Origin: JBMNMU01 sp050953505 | Lineage (GTDB): Bacteria; Bacillota; Clostridia; Peptostreptococcales; Anaerovoracaceae | Direction: 5' to 3' | Length of the DNA stretch: 64,000 bases | Assembly (NCBI GenBank): GCA_050953505.1 | Contig: JBMNMU010000001.1 | Span: 2,575,876-2,639,875 of the forward strand | Shown here: piece after piece, positions 9,101 through 16,773 of the stretch | Layout: the number at the start of each line of letters is the position of its first letter | Numbering within the stretch: the stretch's first letter is position 1 | Program-made: the position numbers and the translations under genes | Notes under the pieces: generated by a model | The model's input: the letters and a program-made list of their open reading frames with translations, nothing else | Told to the model about the DNA's origin: nothing | The model's database searches: none

Positions 9101-9511
9101 ACCAACGGTAGATTTGAACTTATGCGAAGAGAAGATCCCAGTGACCTGCGAGCTCAGACTGGGTTGGAAATAGATGTGCGGGATCATTACACTGGTAGAG
9201 TGCGTACGGTAAAATCCTTGTCGGGAGGGGAATCCTTTAAAGCCTCATTATCTATGGCACTGGGACTTTCCGATGTGATTCAAAGCCATGCGGGAGGGGT
9301 AGAAATCAATACATTGTTTATTGATGAAGGTTTTGGCGCTCTTGATGCAGAGTCTTTAGAGCAGGCCATACAAACCTTGGTAGGCCTCGCCTCCGGCAAT
9401 CGCCTAGTCGGCATTATTTCCCACGTTAGCGAGCTGAAGGAGCGAATTGATCGCCAGATTGTGGTAGAAAAGCATAGCAATGGAAGCAAGGTGAAGCTAG
9501 TAGTGAGTTAA
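6137..9511 (+). CDS. sbcC: exonuclease subunit SbcC (Rad50-type SMC ATPase)
   Basis: A 1,124-aa ATPase partner of SbcD. Walker A is GDTGAGKTTIFDAI (about residues 34-47). Long coiled coils flank a zinc hook with CPVC at residues 526-529 (DGDSCPVCGSKDHP). The ABC signature SLSGGESFKASLSMALG and Walker B LFIDEGFGALD lie near the C-terminus. An unusual Ala/Gly/Ser/Asp-rich segment with internal near-repeats (GASDAAGAEVSA, TGADGVEVSA, GATDSDG) sits in the second coiled-coil arm, about residues 615-675. It looks like a lineage-specific expansion and is unlike the flanking coil. ATG 6137 overlaps the sbcD stop. No clear terminator follows. Confidence 0.94.
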   Translation: MKPLKIVMSAFCSYAGKTELDLTELGGQGIFLITGDTGAGKTTIFDAIAFALFGEASGSIRTAETLRSDFASPETETCVQLTFIHKNKTYLIKRNPGYERPKKRGDGFTQENADATLQLPDGTIISGYRDVTNKVVDLLGINYGQFKQIAMIAQGEFLQLLHADSKERGDIFRRVFNTSLYQSVQRLLKEKEREWKKKCEKIEDSILQYISGIACSDSNQGRTLITKIGEATIHTAGEVLVDLQTMIEEDKTLADGLKEQSKKLENEVSAQIAEITQAKYINQAFADLANAEEKQSKLTQQQEEHNKQKQMLQDAEKALYTVAPLEAAYLREAENEKKLTESIASLDLEIQGQIKELETLQKRYQGEKEKEPEREKLSFSIDRLTKTLPQYDAAQILEKELDKLTKEEGMLRDVLEELRLEREGLSQQEKDLTAELEELADIETKVLSCQQEGKNLKSTESNILGLQQSLSRLEKLQGESTNLQADYEKAEKSFNETNTVYMEKEMAFFREQAGRLAMTLEDGDSCPVCGSKDHPKKATLAADAPSEAELNEWKEKANQARENMQEASQKSATKQTAVDMARSQLLQDARAYFPEVLAEDWTPSIKAEERVPDIKTFEQVPSLGATAGASDAAGAEVSARVTGADGVEVSAGATDSDGIEPLASFSGTGGPVDTSEKIEQLFSLIESALLECQKQKKENETQYKKLIEQEERKKLCRNQLATVKNLLQKNEETRGLEDKKRNDIFANISTKTGELKTLKASLEYEDRKEAEALLQEWCQQLTHMKEVFKKAEDAYHSLKKELEANQTLLIHQRTTLNDTAQAKKQALEAYEKKRLECNFTNEEAYHAALKTEEEIKGLRKAISEYENEVQAVQRELERLSKETENKEKQDLELLEDAKGRLEEEKRQIDESLRLVAGRLAINEPTAKSLDKAITDAHDYQQEYLLVSNLSKTANGELVGKQKLPFEQYVQASYFNQILIEANKRLKIMTNGRFELMRREDPSDLRAQTGLEIDVRDHYTGRVRTVKSLSGGESFKASLSMALGLSDVIQSHAGGVEINTLFIDEGFGALDAESLEQAIQTLVGLASGNRLVGIISHVSELKERIDRQIVVEKHSNGSKVKLVVS

Positions 9512-9852
9512 GGTTACATTTTCAAAGTTAAGCTACCATGGCGGTATACTCTAAAATTTTCAAAGCCAAGATACCATTACAGTATAACTTTAAAAATTTG
9601 AAAGCATTACTGGAGGGGTACTGCGGCTTATCCTACGAAGACATTAACCATAAATCTTACAATGGTATTACCAGTGCGGTACTGCTTGTCTTAACCCTTT
9701 TAGCTTTAGCCCTAAATCATACAATAGTATGACCTATGCAGTAACTCTAGTGAGCCACTTTTATTAGCCAAAACTTATAATAGCATTATTAAAACGGCAT
9801 TTAGATTTCGAGAGAAATATGGAAATTAACATTGATGAGGAGGAACACTATA
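9512..9852. other. intergenic region with degenerate repeats
   Basis: Degenerate copies of a TACCAT...GTATA motif recur at about 9535, 9570 and 9662 (TACCATGGCGGTATAC, TACCATTACAGTATAA, TATTACCAGTGCGGTAC), spaced unevenly. A 64-codon open frame across them has no ribosome binding site. I see no gene here; the last part is the 5' region of the glutaredoxin gene. Confidence 0.35.
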
Positions 9853-10182
9853 ATGAAAAACGTAGTTGTATTTACAACAAAAACCTGCCCCTACTGCACC
9901 AAGGCGAAGGAGTTTCTTGCGGAAAATAAAATTCACTATATCGAAAAGGATGTTAATGTTGATGCAGAAGCCCGAAATGAGATGACGCGGAGGAATATTC
10001 GAGGTGTTCCAGCATTTCTTATAGGTGACGATTTGGTGGTAGGTTTAGATAAAGACAAAGTACTGGCGCTGGTTGACCATCGCTTAGCGGAATGCCCAAA
10101 TTGCAAAACAAAGCTGCGGGTTCCTACTAATAAGGGAAGCATTAGAATTACTTGTCCTAAATGCAAGCATGAGTTTCAATAA
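9853..10182 (+). CDS. glutaredoxin with C-terminal zinc-ribbon
   Basis: A 109-aa protein starting at ATG 9853 behind GATGAGGAGGAA. The N-terminal 75 residues are a glutaredoxin/NrdH-type thioredoxin fold with the active site CPYC (TKTCPYCTKAKEF) and the cis-proline motif RGVPAFLIGDD. The remaining 30 residues carry two Cys pairs, CPNC and CPKC, 25 residues apart. This is a zinc-ribbon-like knuckle of the type found in prokaryotic MJ0042-like or regulatory tails. The family reduces disulfides in the cytoplasm. The added zinc knuckle suggests redox-linked metal binding, an inference. Monocistronic. Confidence 0.82.
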   Translation: MKNVVVFTTKTCPYCTKAKEFLAENKIHYIEKDVNVDAEARNEMTRRNIRGVPAFLIGDDLVVGLDKDKVLALVDHRLAECPNCKTKLRVPTNKGSIRITCPKCKHEFQ

Positions 10183-10389
10183 ACAGCTTATTCCTGCATT
10201 TTTGAAAGGGATTCTTGTTAACATGCAAGTTAAAACTGCATTGCAATACACGATACGTGCAAAAAGCAAAATATATGTTAATCGGATATCTTGTCCGCCA
10301 CAGGATGCCACCTTTAAATACTTGAGCAATAAAATATGGCGAAATCCTTACCTATAAATCATCATTATGCTACCACAAAAAATGTTGGA

Positions 10390-10484
10390 GCTATAATAAA
10401 AAATATGTTAACTGTATACGGACACTCTAAATAAAATGTTCCAGGGGCAAATGCGCTATAATAAAAAATATGTTAACTGTATAC
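10390..10484. repeat. two 30-bp direct repeats
   Basis: The same 30 bases (GCTATAATAAAAAATATG... ending GTTAACTGTATAC) occur at 10390-10419 and 10455-10484, 65 bp apart. Each copy contains TATAAT-like boxes. They lie between the convergent glutaredoxin and deacetylase genes, where promoters are not expected. The rest of 10183-10501 shows no gene or clear terminator. Confidence 0.8.
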
Positions 10485-10501
10485 CTTATAAGACCTGCCA
10501 C

Positions 10502-11131
10502 TTAAGTGCCAGCAATAGGTGGAAAGCTGGAGTAGACTTTCCCTTTCTCCAATGTAATCCCCCTGCTTGCTGCCAGTTCACTGACGGTAACTAGCTGGTA
10601 TCCCTGTTCGATTAGATAAGGCACAATAAGCCTTGTAGCCTCCACAGTAGTTTCGAAAATATCATGAAGTAAAACAATATCCCCATCTTGTACCACATCT
10701 TTAACGTGTTGAAAAATAAGTTGGGGATTTTGACTTTGCCAATCTAAAGTATCGATAGACCAAAGAATAATCGGAAAAGGAATTTGCGCTGCAAGTCCTT
10801 CATTTATAATCCCGTAAGGAGGGCGCAATAAATTTGCTGGATACCCAGTTGATCGCACGATAACCTCTTGAGCCTGTAACAATTGAATCGTCAGCTCTTG
10901 AGGGCTTATATCAGCGAAAGATACATGATCATAGCTGTGAATGCCTATCTCATTTCCGCGATTTACCTCTTGGGATAGCATCTCGCCGAGATTTTCTGCC
11001 ATGGATCCCAAAATAAAAAAGGTGGCGGAGGAATCATATTGAGTAAGAATATCAAGTATAGCCGGGGTGTATAGCCTGGTAGGGCCATCATCAAAGGTTA
11101 GAGCCACCATTGGTTGAGTTTGTGTTTTCAT
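10502..11131 (-). CDS. polysaccharide deacetylase family protein
   Basis: A 209-aa NodB-homology (carbohydrate esterase 4) domain with all five motifs: TFDDGP (catalytic base and metal Asp), HSYDH (metal His pair), RPPYG, DTLDW and LLHD. Enzymes of this family remove N-acetyl groups from peptidoglycan or chitin-like sugars. No signal peptide or membrane anchor is visible, which is unusual for a wall-modifying enzyme, so substrate and location are uncertain. The start is ATG 11129-11131, directly behind TGGAGGCTC; a reading from 11146 would place that site inside the gene. It converges on the glutaredoxin gene. Confidence 0.88.
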   Translation of the reverse strand: MKTQTQPMVALTFDDGPTRLYTPAILDILTQYDSSATFFILGSMAENLGEMLSQEVNRGNEIGIHSYDHVSFADISPQELTIQLLQAQEVIVRSTGYPANLLRPPYGIINEGLAAQIPFPIILWSIDTLDWQSQNPQLIFQHVKDVVQDGDIVLLHDIFETTVEATRLIVPYLIEQGYQLVTVSELAASRGITLEKGKVYSSFPPIAGT

Positions 11132-11191
11132 ATGAGCCTCCATCAAATTTTATAAACAATTAAGGCCAATGTAATTATTGCCCTAATCATA

Positions 11192-11420
11192 ATATGCAAA
11201 TTTCTTGAGAAAAGTGCCGGTGCCGCATGGAACTCAAAAAAGTGCAAATTTCTTGAAAAAAGTGCCGGTGCAGCATGGAACCCAACAAGTGCAATTTCTT
11301 GAAAAAAGTGCCAGTGCTGCATGGAACCTAAATATGCAAATTTCTTGAGAAAGGTGCCGGTGCAGCATAGAACCTAAATATGAAAATTCTTAAAAAAAGC
11401 GTCAATACAGCATGGAACCC
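11192..11420. repeat. five degenerate tandem repeats of about 45-55 bp
   Basis: The unit begins ATGCAAATTTCTTGA, continues GAAAAGTGCCGGTGC and ends AGCATGGAACC. It recurs five times with drift. The last copy (AAAATTCTTAAAAAAAGCG...) is the most decayed. It sits in the upstream region of the deacetylase gene. No coding potential was recognised. Confidence 0.8.
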
Positions 11421-11496
11421 AAAACACCAGCGTTGGGAATAATTATTTTTCCTTTAGATAATAATAGTAGAAACAGAATGAAAGGAGAATAAAGCA

Positions 11497-11685
11497 TTGG
11501 CAACTGTTGATACCAAACAAATATTCATCAAAACACAAAATCAAAATCTTGGGCAAGAACTTGAAAACAAGCAACTAGAAGCGGACAAGCAGCTTCATAG
11601 TAATGAATGTCCTGTAAAGGACGAAGACGGCAACTGCCTGGTTCCTGGTACATTTAGCGACTCTGAGCCTATAGGTGGAGCTTAA
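11497..11685 (+). CDS. small hypothetical protein, 62 aa, TTG start
   Basis: The frame starts at TTG 11497, nine bases behind GGAG of AAAGGAGAAT. The product is hydrophilic: an N-terminal Gln/Lys-rich helix (MATVDTKQIFIKTQ), a Cys-containing middle (NECPVKDEDGNCLVPG) and a Gly-rich end (PIGGA). It has no signal peptide or membrane segment. The family is not recognised. The good ribosome binding site and the sensible composition favour a real gene. Confidence 0.55.
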   Translation: MATVDTKQIFIKTQNQNLGQELENKQLEADKQLHSNECPVKDEDGNCLVPGTFSDSEPIGGA

Positions 11686-11815
11686 TAAGCTAAATTTAGG
11701 ATGGGTGCTTTATCATCAAATTTTCTAAAGGGCTGGTTTCCCTTCTTATCTAGCAAGCGGAGGCCATCCCTATATTGTTTTTTCTGATATTTCTAAAAAC
11801 TAAACAATAATTTAA

Positions 11816-11844
11816 TTGCGCAATGGGTATTATTCTGATATTAT
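11816..11844 (+). promoter_or_regulatory. probable sigma-A promoter of the acyl-CoA synthetase gene
   Basis: TTGCGC (11816-11821), a 17-bp spacer and TATTAT (11839-11844), about 80 bp upstream of the gene start. A moderate match to consensus. Confidence 0.4.
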
Positions 11845-11925
11845 GTAAAAGCTTATTTGTTAACTAGGAATACTCATGGCTCCACCATGCGTGATTCGGA
11901 AACACCGGTTAGGAGTAATATTAGA

Positions 11926-13575
11926 ATGGAAATTTATCAAAAGTATATAGAAGAAAAAATAGGAGCTGACGGCAATGTAGAATCTTGTAAATTAATAGTT
12001 CCTGAGGTTTTTAATTTCGGTTACGACATTGTTGACAAGATTGCAGAAGAGGAGCCTGAGCGCACGGCGATTCTGTATTGTAGTGAAGATGGGGCGAGAC
12101 ACGCCATTACCTTTAAGGATATGAAAGAAGAAAGCGATAAAGCTGCGTCATATTTTAGATCCCTGGGAGTTGGTAAAGGTGATTGCGTCATGCTGGTATT
12201 GCGGCGTCATTATCAGTTTTGGTTTGCATTGATCGGGCTTCATAAATTAGGGGCTATAGCAGTTCCTACAAGCTTTATGCTGAAAACTGAAGAATTTACT
12301 TATCGTTTTGAAAAGATTAACATCAAGGCCATTGTCTGCACCAATAATGATCAGGTAAATTCAAGGATTGAAGAGGCCGAGCGACAGTCGGGTAAAAGCT
12401 TTAAAAAGATTATCGTAAGAGAGAAAAGAGCGGGATGGCTACAGTTTGATGAAGGGTTGGAAAACGCTGAAGAATTTGTTCCATTAGAGGTTTCTGAATG
12501 GCCGGATATTTATGACACCATGTTAATATATTTCACATCTGGAACAGAAAGCCAGCCTAAAATGGTTAAGCATGACTTTTCTTATCCTATCGGACATATC
12601 CCTACCGCTAAGTATTGGCAAAATGTGGATCCAGAGGGTCTTCATCTGACCATTGCGGATACAGGATGGGCAAAATCTGTATGGGGAAAGCTTTATGGAC
12701 AATGGATATTGAAAGCGGCTGTTAGCGTATATGACTATAGTAAATTTTCACCTCAAGCATTGTTGACCAGGCTTCAGGAGGATAAAGTAACCACCTTGTG
12801 CGCGCCTTCTACCATTTACCGTGTACTGGTGCAGCAGGATCTTTCGAGATATGATTTAAGCCATGTTCAGCATTACGTTGTAGCAGGGGAGGCTTTAAAC
12901 CCTGAGGTGATTCAGCGATTTTATCAAATGACTGGGAAGCGTATTCATGAGGGTTATGGCCAAACGGAGGCAACATTAATTATCGGCGTCATGCATTGGA
13001 TGGATGTAAAGCCTGGTGCCATGGGTAAAGCAGGTCTTCAGTATGACATTGAGCTGCTGGACCCAGAAGGGCAGCCGGTTCCCCAAGGAGAAGTGGGAGA
13101 AATCTGCATTAAAGCCGAAATTCATGAAATCCCAGGGATGTTCCTCAGCTATGAAGGACAAAATGAAAGCCTAATGAAATGGAATGATGGAATTTTCCAT
13201 ACAGGAGACCTTGCTTGGTGTGATGAGGACGGATACTACTGGTTTGTGGGTAGAAAGGATGATGTGTTTAAAAGCGCAGGATTCCGTATCAGCCCCTTTG
13301 AGATTGAAAACCTAGTTATGGAATTTCCAGGCGTTTTGGAATGTGCTGTAACAGGGGAACCAGACCCCCTTCGAGGCAATGTTATCAAGGCCACCATCGT
13401 CTTGACGGAAGGCATAGAAGCGACAAATAAACTAAAGAATGAAATCAAGGACTTTTTGAAAGGCCGTTCTGCGTCCTACAAAATTCCAAGAAAAATTGAA
13501 TTTGTAGACGAGCTCCCAAAGACAACCAGCGGCAAAATCCGACACAGCGCCATCCGCAAAGGCCACGGCCACTAG
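11926..13575 (+). CDS. acyl-CoA synthetase (AMP-forming), medium-chain type
   Basis: A 549-aa ANL-superfamily adenylating enzyme that activates a carboxylic acid to acyl-AMP and then acyl-CoA in the cytoplasm. Visible motifs are the P-loop-like YFTSGTESQPKMVKHD (about residue 202), GYGQTE, HTGDLAWCDEDG, and the C-terminal KTTSGKIRHSAIRK with the catalytic lysine. The pattern resembles medium-chain/butyrate-type (MACS) enzymes; the exact substrate cannot be read. The start is ATG 11926, ten bases after AGGAG; a TTG at 11857 is open but lacks a site. The final codons GHGH-stop lie inside the first unit of the downstream palindromic repeat, so the repeat supplies the C-terminus. Confidence 0.87.
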   Translation: MEIYQKYIEEKIGADGNVESCKLIVPEVFNFGYDIVDKIAEEEPERTAILYCSEDGARHAITFKDMKEESDKAASYFRSLGVGKGDCVMLVLRRHYQFWFALIGLHKLGAIAVPTSFMLKTEEFTYRFEKINIKAIVCTNNDQVNSRIEEAERQSGKSFKKIIVREKRAGWLQFDEGLENAEEFVPLEVSEWPDIYDTMLIYFTSGTESQPKMVKHDFSYPIGHIPTAKYWQNVDPEGLHLTIADTGWAKSVWGKLYGQWILKAAVSVYDYSKFSPQALLTRLQEDKVTTLCAPSTIYRVLVQQDLSRYDLSHVQHYVVAGEALNPEVIQRFYQMTGKRIHEGYGQTEATLIIGVMHWMDVKPGAMGKAGLQYDIELLDPEGQPVPQGEVGEICIKAEIHEIPGMFLSYEGQNESLMKWNDGIFHTGDLAWCDEDGYYWFVGRKDDVFKSAGFRISPFEIENLVMEFPGVLECAVTGEPDPLRGNVIKATIVLTEGIEATNKLKNEIKDFLKGRSASYKIPRKIEFVDELPKTTSGKIRHSAIRKGHGH

Positions 13576-13944
13576 ACCGAGAGATGATTGGCCGTGGCTT
13601 CACGGCCACAGCCCGTGACGGCCACAGACCGGCCACAGCCCGTGACGGCCACAGACCGAGAGATGATTGGCCGTGGCTTGACGGCCACTAGACCGTGAGA
13701 TGATTGGCTGTGGCTTGGGTTACGGCCACTAGACCGAGAGATGATTGGCCGTGGCTGGGGTTAGGGTCCACGGCCACTGACCGAGAGATGAGTGGCCGTG
13801 GCTTGACGGCCACTAGACCGTGAGATGAATGGCCGTGGTTTGGGTTAGGGTGCACGGCCACTGACCGAGAGATGAGTGGCCGTGGCTTGACGGCCACTAG
13901 ACCGTGAGATGAATGGCCGTGGTTTGGGTTAGGGTGCACGGCAG
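13561..13944. repeat. palindromic GGCCACGG repeat array
   Basis: About eight imperfect units built on CACGGCCACT, then GACCGAGAGATGA, then GTGGCCGTGG. The two GGCCAC-rich arms can pair around the GACCGAGAGATG loop. Linkers carry TTGGGTTAGGGTGCACGG. The last two complete 70-75-bp composite units are almost identical, while the first are rearranged. The array starts inside the last codons of the acyl-CoA synthetase gene. A near-identical orphan copy lies inverted at 24101-24132. It is not a CRISPR: the units abut and there are no unique spacers. Confidence 0.9.
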
Positions 13945-14104
13945 TGGATGTTACAGTGAGGATGCTAGACAGCATTTGTCAAACAAGGACAAATGAGACA
14001 CCGTAAGGTTTCAAGGGTTAGAACTTGGAAAAGGTGCCAGATGTTTTTCCGAATTAAATTCAATAAATATATTTAGACTAAAACATTTTTCTATTGCACT
14101 TGGT

Positions 14105-14730
14105 CTTTTGCAGTCTCAGTTCCTACAATTTCTCATATTATGCTTAATTTGTAGGAACTGTAGGCCTTTTTCAAATTCGCGAAAATACTCAAAAGCGTAT
14201 GAATTCTCCTTTGAAAGTTCATACGCTTTTCATCTTTTTTGTGCTTGATTGTAGGAAATATAAGTCTTTTTTCCTACATTTTAACCTTAAAACCCGGAAA
14301 GTGTAGGAATTTTTGCCTCCTGGTTCCTACACTTTTGAGCTCTTTGGCCTTTTTTTGTAGGAACAATAAGCCTTTTTTCCTACATTTTAACCTTAAATCC
14401 CGGAAAGTGTAGGAATTTTTGCCTCCTGGTTCCTACACTTTTGAGCTCTTTGGCCTTTTTTTGCAGGAACAATAAGTCTTTTTTCCTACATTTTAACCTT
14501 AAAACCCGGAAAGTGTAGGAATTTTTGCCTCCTGGTTCCTACACTTTTGAGCTCTTTGGCCTTTTTTGTAGGAACAATAAGCCTTTTTTCCTACATTTTC
14601 ACCTTAAAACTCGGAAAGTGTATGAACTTTGCCTTCAAATTTCATACCATTTTATTCATATCAAGCCATTTTGTGGGAACATTAAGCCATTTTTCCTACA
14701 AATTTGCTCGAACTCATAAAAAATGTAGGA
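14105..14730. repeat. tandem 105-106-bp hairpin repeats (TGTAGGAA/TTCCTACA)
   Basis: Four units start at 14251, 14357, 14463 and 14568, preceded and followed by decayed copies. Each has one hairpin TGTAGGAA...TTCCTACA and a second, AAAGTGTAGGAA with TTCCTACACTTT (arms 14298-14309/14324-14335, 14404-14415/14430-14441, 14510-14521/14536-14547). In the outer copy the arms are AAAAGCGTATGAA (14191-14203) and TTCATACGCTTTT (14218-14230), changed on both sides so that pairing is kept. No gene is supported in the 13976-15453 stretch. Confidence 0.85.
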
Positions 14731-14784
14731 ACTAGACTCGCCGGACTTTCTACGCCACAAACCACATCTGCCGCGCCCCTAGCA

Positions 14785-14963
14785 GGACAATCTACACCGC
14801 TACTTCAGATCACCTATCTAGTAGAATTTAACAAACAATCAAAACTTTTGCCCTAGTCTCTACCTTTACCTAGAGGGCAATCTACACCGCCTCTCGATAT
14901 CTCCTATCTAGCAGATAATCTAACAGACAACCTAAACTCTTGCCCTTGTCTCTACCTTTTTCC
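14785..14963. repeat. two 90-bp direct repeats
   Basis: Units 14785-14874 and 14875-14963 share GACAATCTACACCGC/GGCAATCTACACCGC, CCTATCTAG and TTGCCCTNGTCTCTACC at the same offsets. They are about 75-80 percent alike by eye. Non-coding. Confidence 0.7.
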
Positions 14964-15060
14964 TGCTGCCTCCTGCTTTTGAAAACCCTTGCCCCTAATC
15001 CAAATAAAATATAATAAACATGGAACTTTTTACATATGAATTAGTCTAATTAATTAGGGT

Positions 15061-15250
15061 AAAGGATATACAATAGTAATGCCTAGTAGGTATTAGACGG
15101 CTATGAGTACAATCAGAGTTGTAAAGGATATACATAGCATATCTTAAGCAATTTAAGGGAGATAATTTCTAGCCGGCTACTGTGTGAAGGATATATCATA
15201 ATGGCTAATATCTTGAAAAACACAAATTTCTATGTCGGGTAACAGCTTGG
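15061..15250. repeat. three degenerate direct repeats with AAAGGATATAC headers
   Basis: AAAGGATATACA occurs at 15061 and 15123, and GAAGGATATATC at 15186, at 62- to 63-bp spacing; the sequence between them is poorly conserved. The remainder to the next gene (15251-15453) shows no gene. Confidence 0.5.
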
Positions 15251-15453
15251 TGTATATTCTTCTATTGCTTCGTACAAAGCTAACACCAAACTTTTTGTCA
15301 GATAACAACAGCTTACAAAATTTTTGCATCTAAGCTTCAAGCTGGGACAGATAATTACAACCCGATATTTGTAGATCCTAATGAGCTTATTTTTAGTCGG
15401 CCCTAGAATTGGTGGTTATTTCATTAATATGGCATTTATATGGAGGTGGCGAA

Positions 15454-16338
15454 ATGAAGAAAAAACTTTTAACAGTATTTTTAGTAGGTGCGTTGATAAT
15501 AAGTCTGGGGACAGTTGCCTTTGCGGCCTCGCAGATAAAGGTGGTTTTAAATGGCGAAGAGTTAGGCTTTGATGTTGACCCTACCATAACAAATGGCAGA
15601 GTTATGGTACCGGTGAGAACTATTGCCCAGGCCCTTGGTGCTGAAGTGAGATGGGACGGAGATACAAAAACTGTATATATCGACTCTGAAGAGGAAATGA
15701 CTGATAGCAATAGAATTGCTCTTCTTGAGAGTGCCTTAGCTCCAAAAAGTTCCCTTTCAGCCGTTAATTCCTGGGCTGAAGCCGTAAAGACAAGAAATGG
15801 AGCATGGCAATACGCGGTGATGACACCTGACCTACAGGAAAAATATTATGAACAATTTGCATCTTTAAACTGGACCACGGGTACATCCAGTCCTTGGATA
15901 AAGGAATACATGGTAATTGAAAAAGGCAACCCTGATAAAAACACCTATTTTTATGAGGTGGAATTTACCTGGACCGACTCAACCATGCAAACTTCTACTA
16001 CAAAAGAGTATGTTACAGTGAAAAATACAGACGGCATCTGGCTGGTATCATCCATTGACATGGTTCATGTGAGAGGAAATATTACGGAAATTACTTTAGA
16101 TGATAATGGCAATATTCGGGGTGTGGTTGTCGGAAGTGTAAGCCCTGATCCTGATATTCATACTGGCGGTACTTTGTATATTACCGAAGAAACAAATATT
16201 TACAAAGGATACACAAATGAGCTGATTAAACCCGCTGATCTGAAAGTAGGAGATTATGTGGAAGGGACTTTTACCGATGGTCCTATGATTCTGATTTATC
16301 CGCCCCAAGGTTCAGCAAAAATTATTAGAGTTTTCTAA
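15454..16338 (+). CDS. secreted stalk-domain protein (copper amine oxidase N-terminal-like)
   Basis: A 294-aa protein starting at ATG 15454 behind a strong GGAGGTGGCGAA. Residues 1-24 are a signal peptide (KKKLLTVFLVGALIISLG, cleavage after AFA). Residues about 26-80 match the copper amine oxidase N-terminal stalk domain (VVLNGEELGFDVDP, GRVMVPVRTIAQALGAEVRWD, TKTVYID). This domain is widespread in clostridial surface proteins and has no oxidase activity itself. A middle domain (about 105-205) resembles small SnoaL/NTF2-like folds by pattern only, and the C-terminal 75 residues look beta-rich. Exported; function unknown. Confidence 0.8.
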   Translation: MKKKLLTVFLVGALIISLGTVAFAASQIKVVLNGEELGFDVDPTITNGRVMVPVRTIAQALGAEVRWDGDTKTVYIDSEEEMTDSNRIALLESALAPKSSLSAVNSWAEAVKTRNGAWQYAVMTPDLQEKYYEQFASLNWTTGTSSPWIKEYMVIEKGNPDKNTYFYEVEFTWTDSTMQTSTTKEYVTVKNTDGIWLVSSIDMVHVRGNITEITLDDNGNIRGVVVGSVSPDPDIHTGGTLYITEETNIYKGYTNELIKPADLKVGDYVEGTFTDGPMILIYPPQGSAKIIRVF

Positions 16339-16372
16339 TGAATAGAATAAGGGATGGTTACTTGTTTGGTAG

Positions 16373-16531
16373 TCAAGGCAGCTATATCCTGAAATTGATT
16401 GGGAGGAGCAAAAGCAACTCAATGGCCCTGAGGATCTCTTTAGACTTTCGGGAAATGGCTTTCTGTATTTAGAATTTCACTTTGAAAAGGATATTGTTAC
16501 AAAGATTGTTGCAGGTACCGTAATCGACTAA
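16373..16531 (+). pseudogene. 5'-truncated gene remnant
   Basis: A frame open from 16373 to TAA 16529-16531 reads like a genuine C-terminus (YPEIDWEEQKQLNGPEDLF, then GFLYLEFHFEKDIVTKIVAG). It has no start codon or ribosome binding site, and a stop lies just upstream. It probably is what remains of a gene after the stalk-protein gene. Family not recognised. Confidence 0.35.
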
Positions 16532-16564
16532 GGGACCGTGAACCTTAATCCCCGTTATTTACCG

Positions 16565-16629
16565 TTGACAATGGTTTATAGCGGGGATATAATTTAAATA
16601 TACATATGAATGGTTGCTCATTCGTTCAT
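16565..16629 (+). promoter_or_regulatory. consensus promoter and CadC-type operator of the metal-resistance genes
   Basis: TTGACA (16565-16570), a 17-bp spacer and TATAAT (16588-16593) is a perfect sigma-A promoter. Ten bases downstream, over the expected transcription start, lies ATGAATGGTTGCTCATTC (16606-16623), an imperfect dyad of the TGAA...N...TTCA kind bound by ArsR/SmtB/CadC repressors. TTCAT repeats at 16625-16629. The location fits metal-relieved autorepression by the CadC-like gene that follows. Confidence 0.75.
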
Positions 16630-16773
16630 CTGTTCAAAGGTTATTCTGAACACCAGGAAAAGCATAATATTCACTAAGACTGTCACTATGAGTGTTAGGG
16701 AAAAAGTTTTACATTACCAAGCCCGGCATTTTGAGCACCAGCGAAGAGTTTTGTACAAAAGGAGAGATACAAC

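Noticed and set aside
9538..9732. 64-codon frame after sbcC
   Set aside because: It crosses degenerate repeats and lacks a ribosome binding site.
13561..13944. CRISPR array
   Set aside because: Units abut or share repeated linkers; there are no unique spacers of constant length and no cas genes.
13688..13975. 95-codon minus-strand frame across the palindromic array
   Set aside because: It is a by-product of the repeat sequence, with a repetitive His/Pro product and no ribosome binding site.
14251..14680. CRISPR array or tandem terminators
   Set aside because: The whole 105-bp unit is repeated including the parts between hairpins, and no genes end here.
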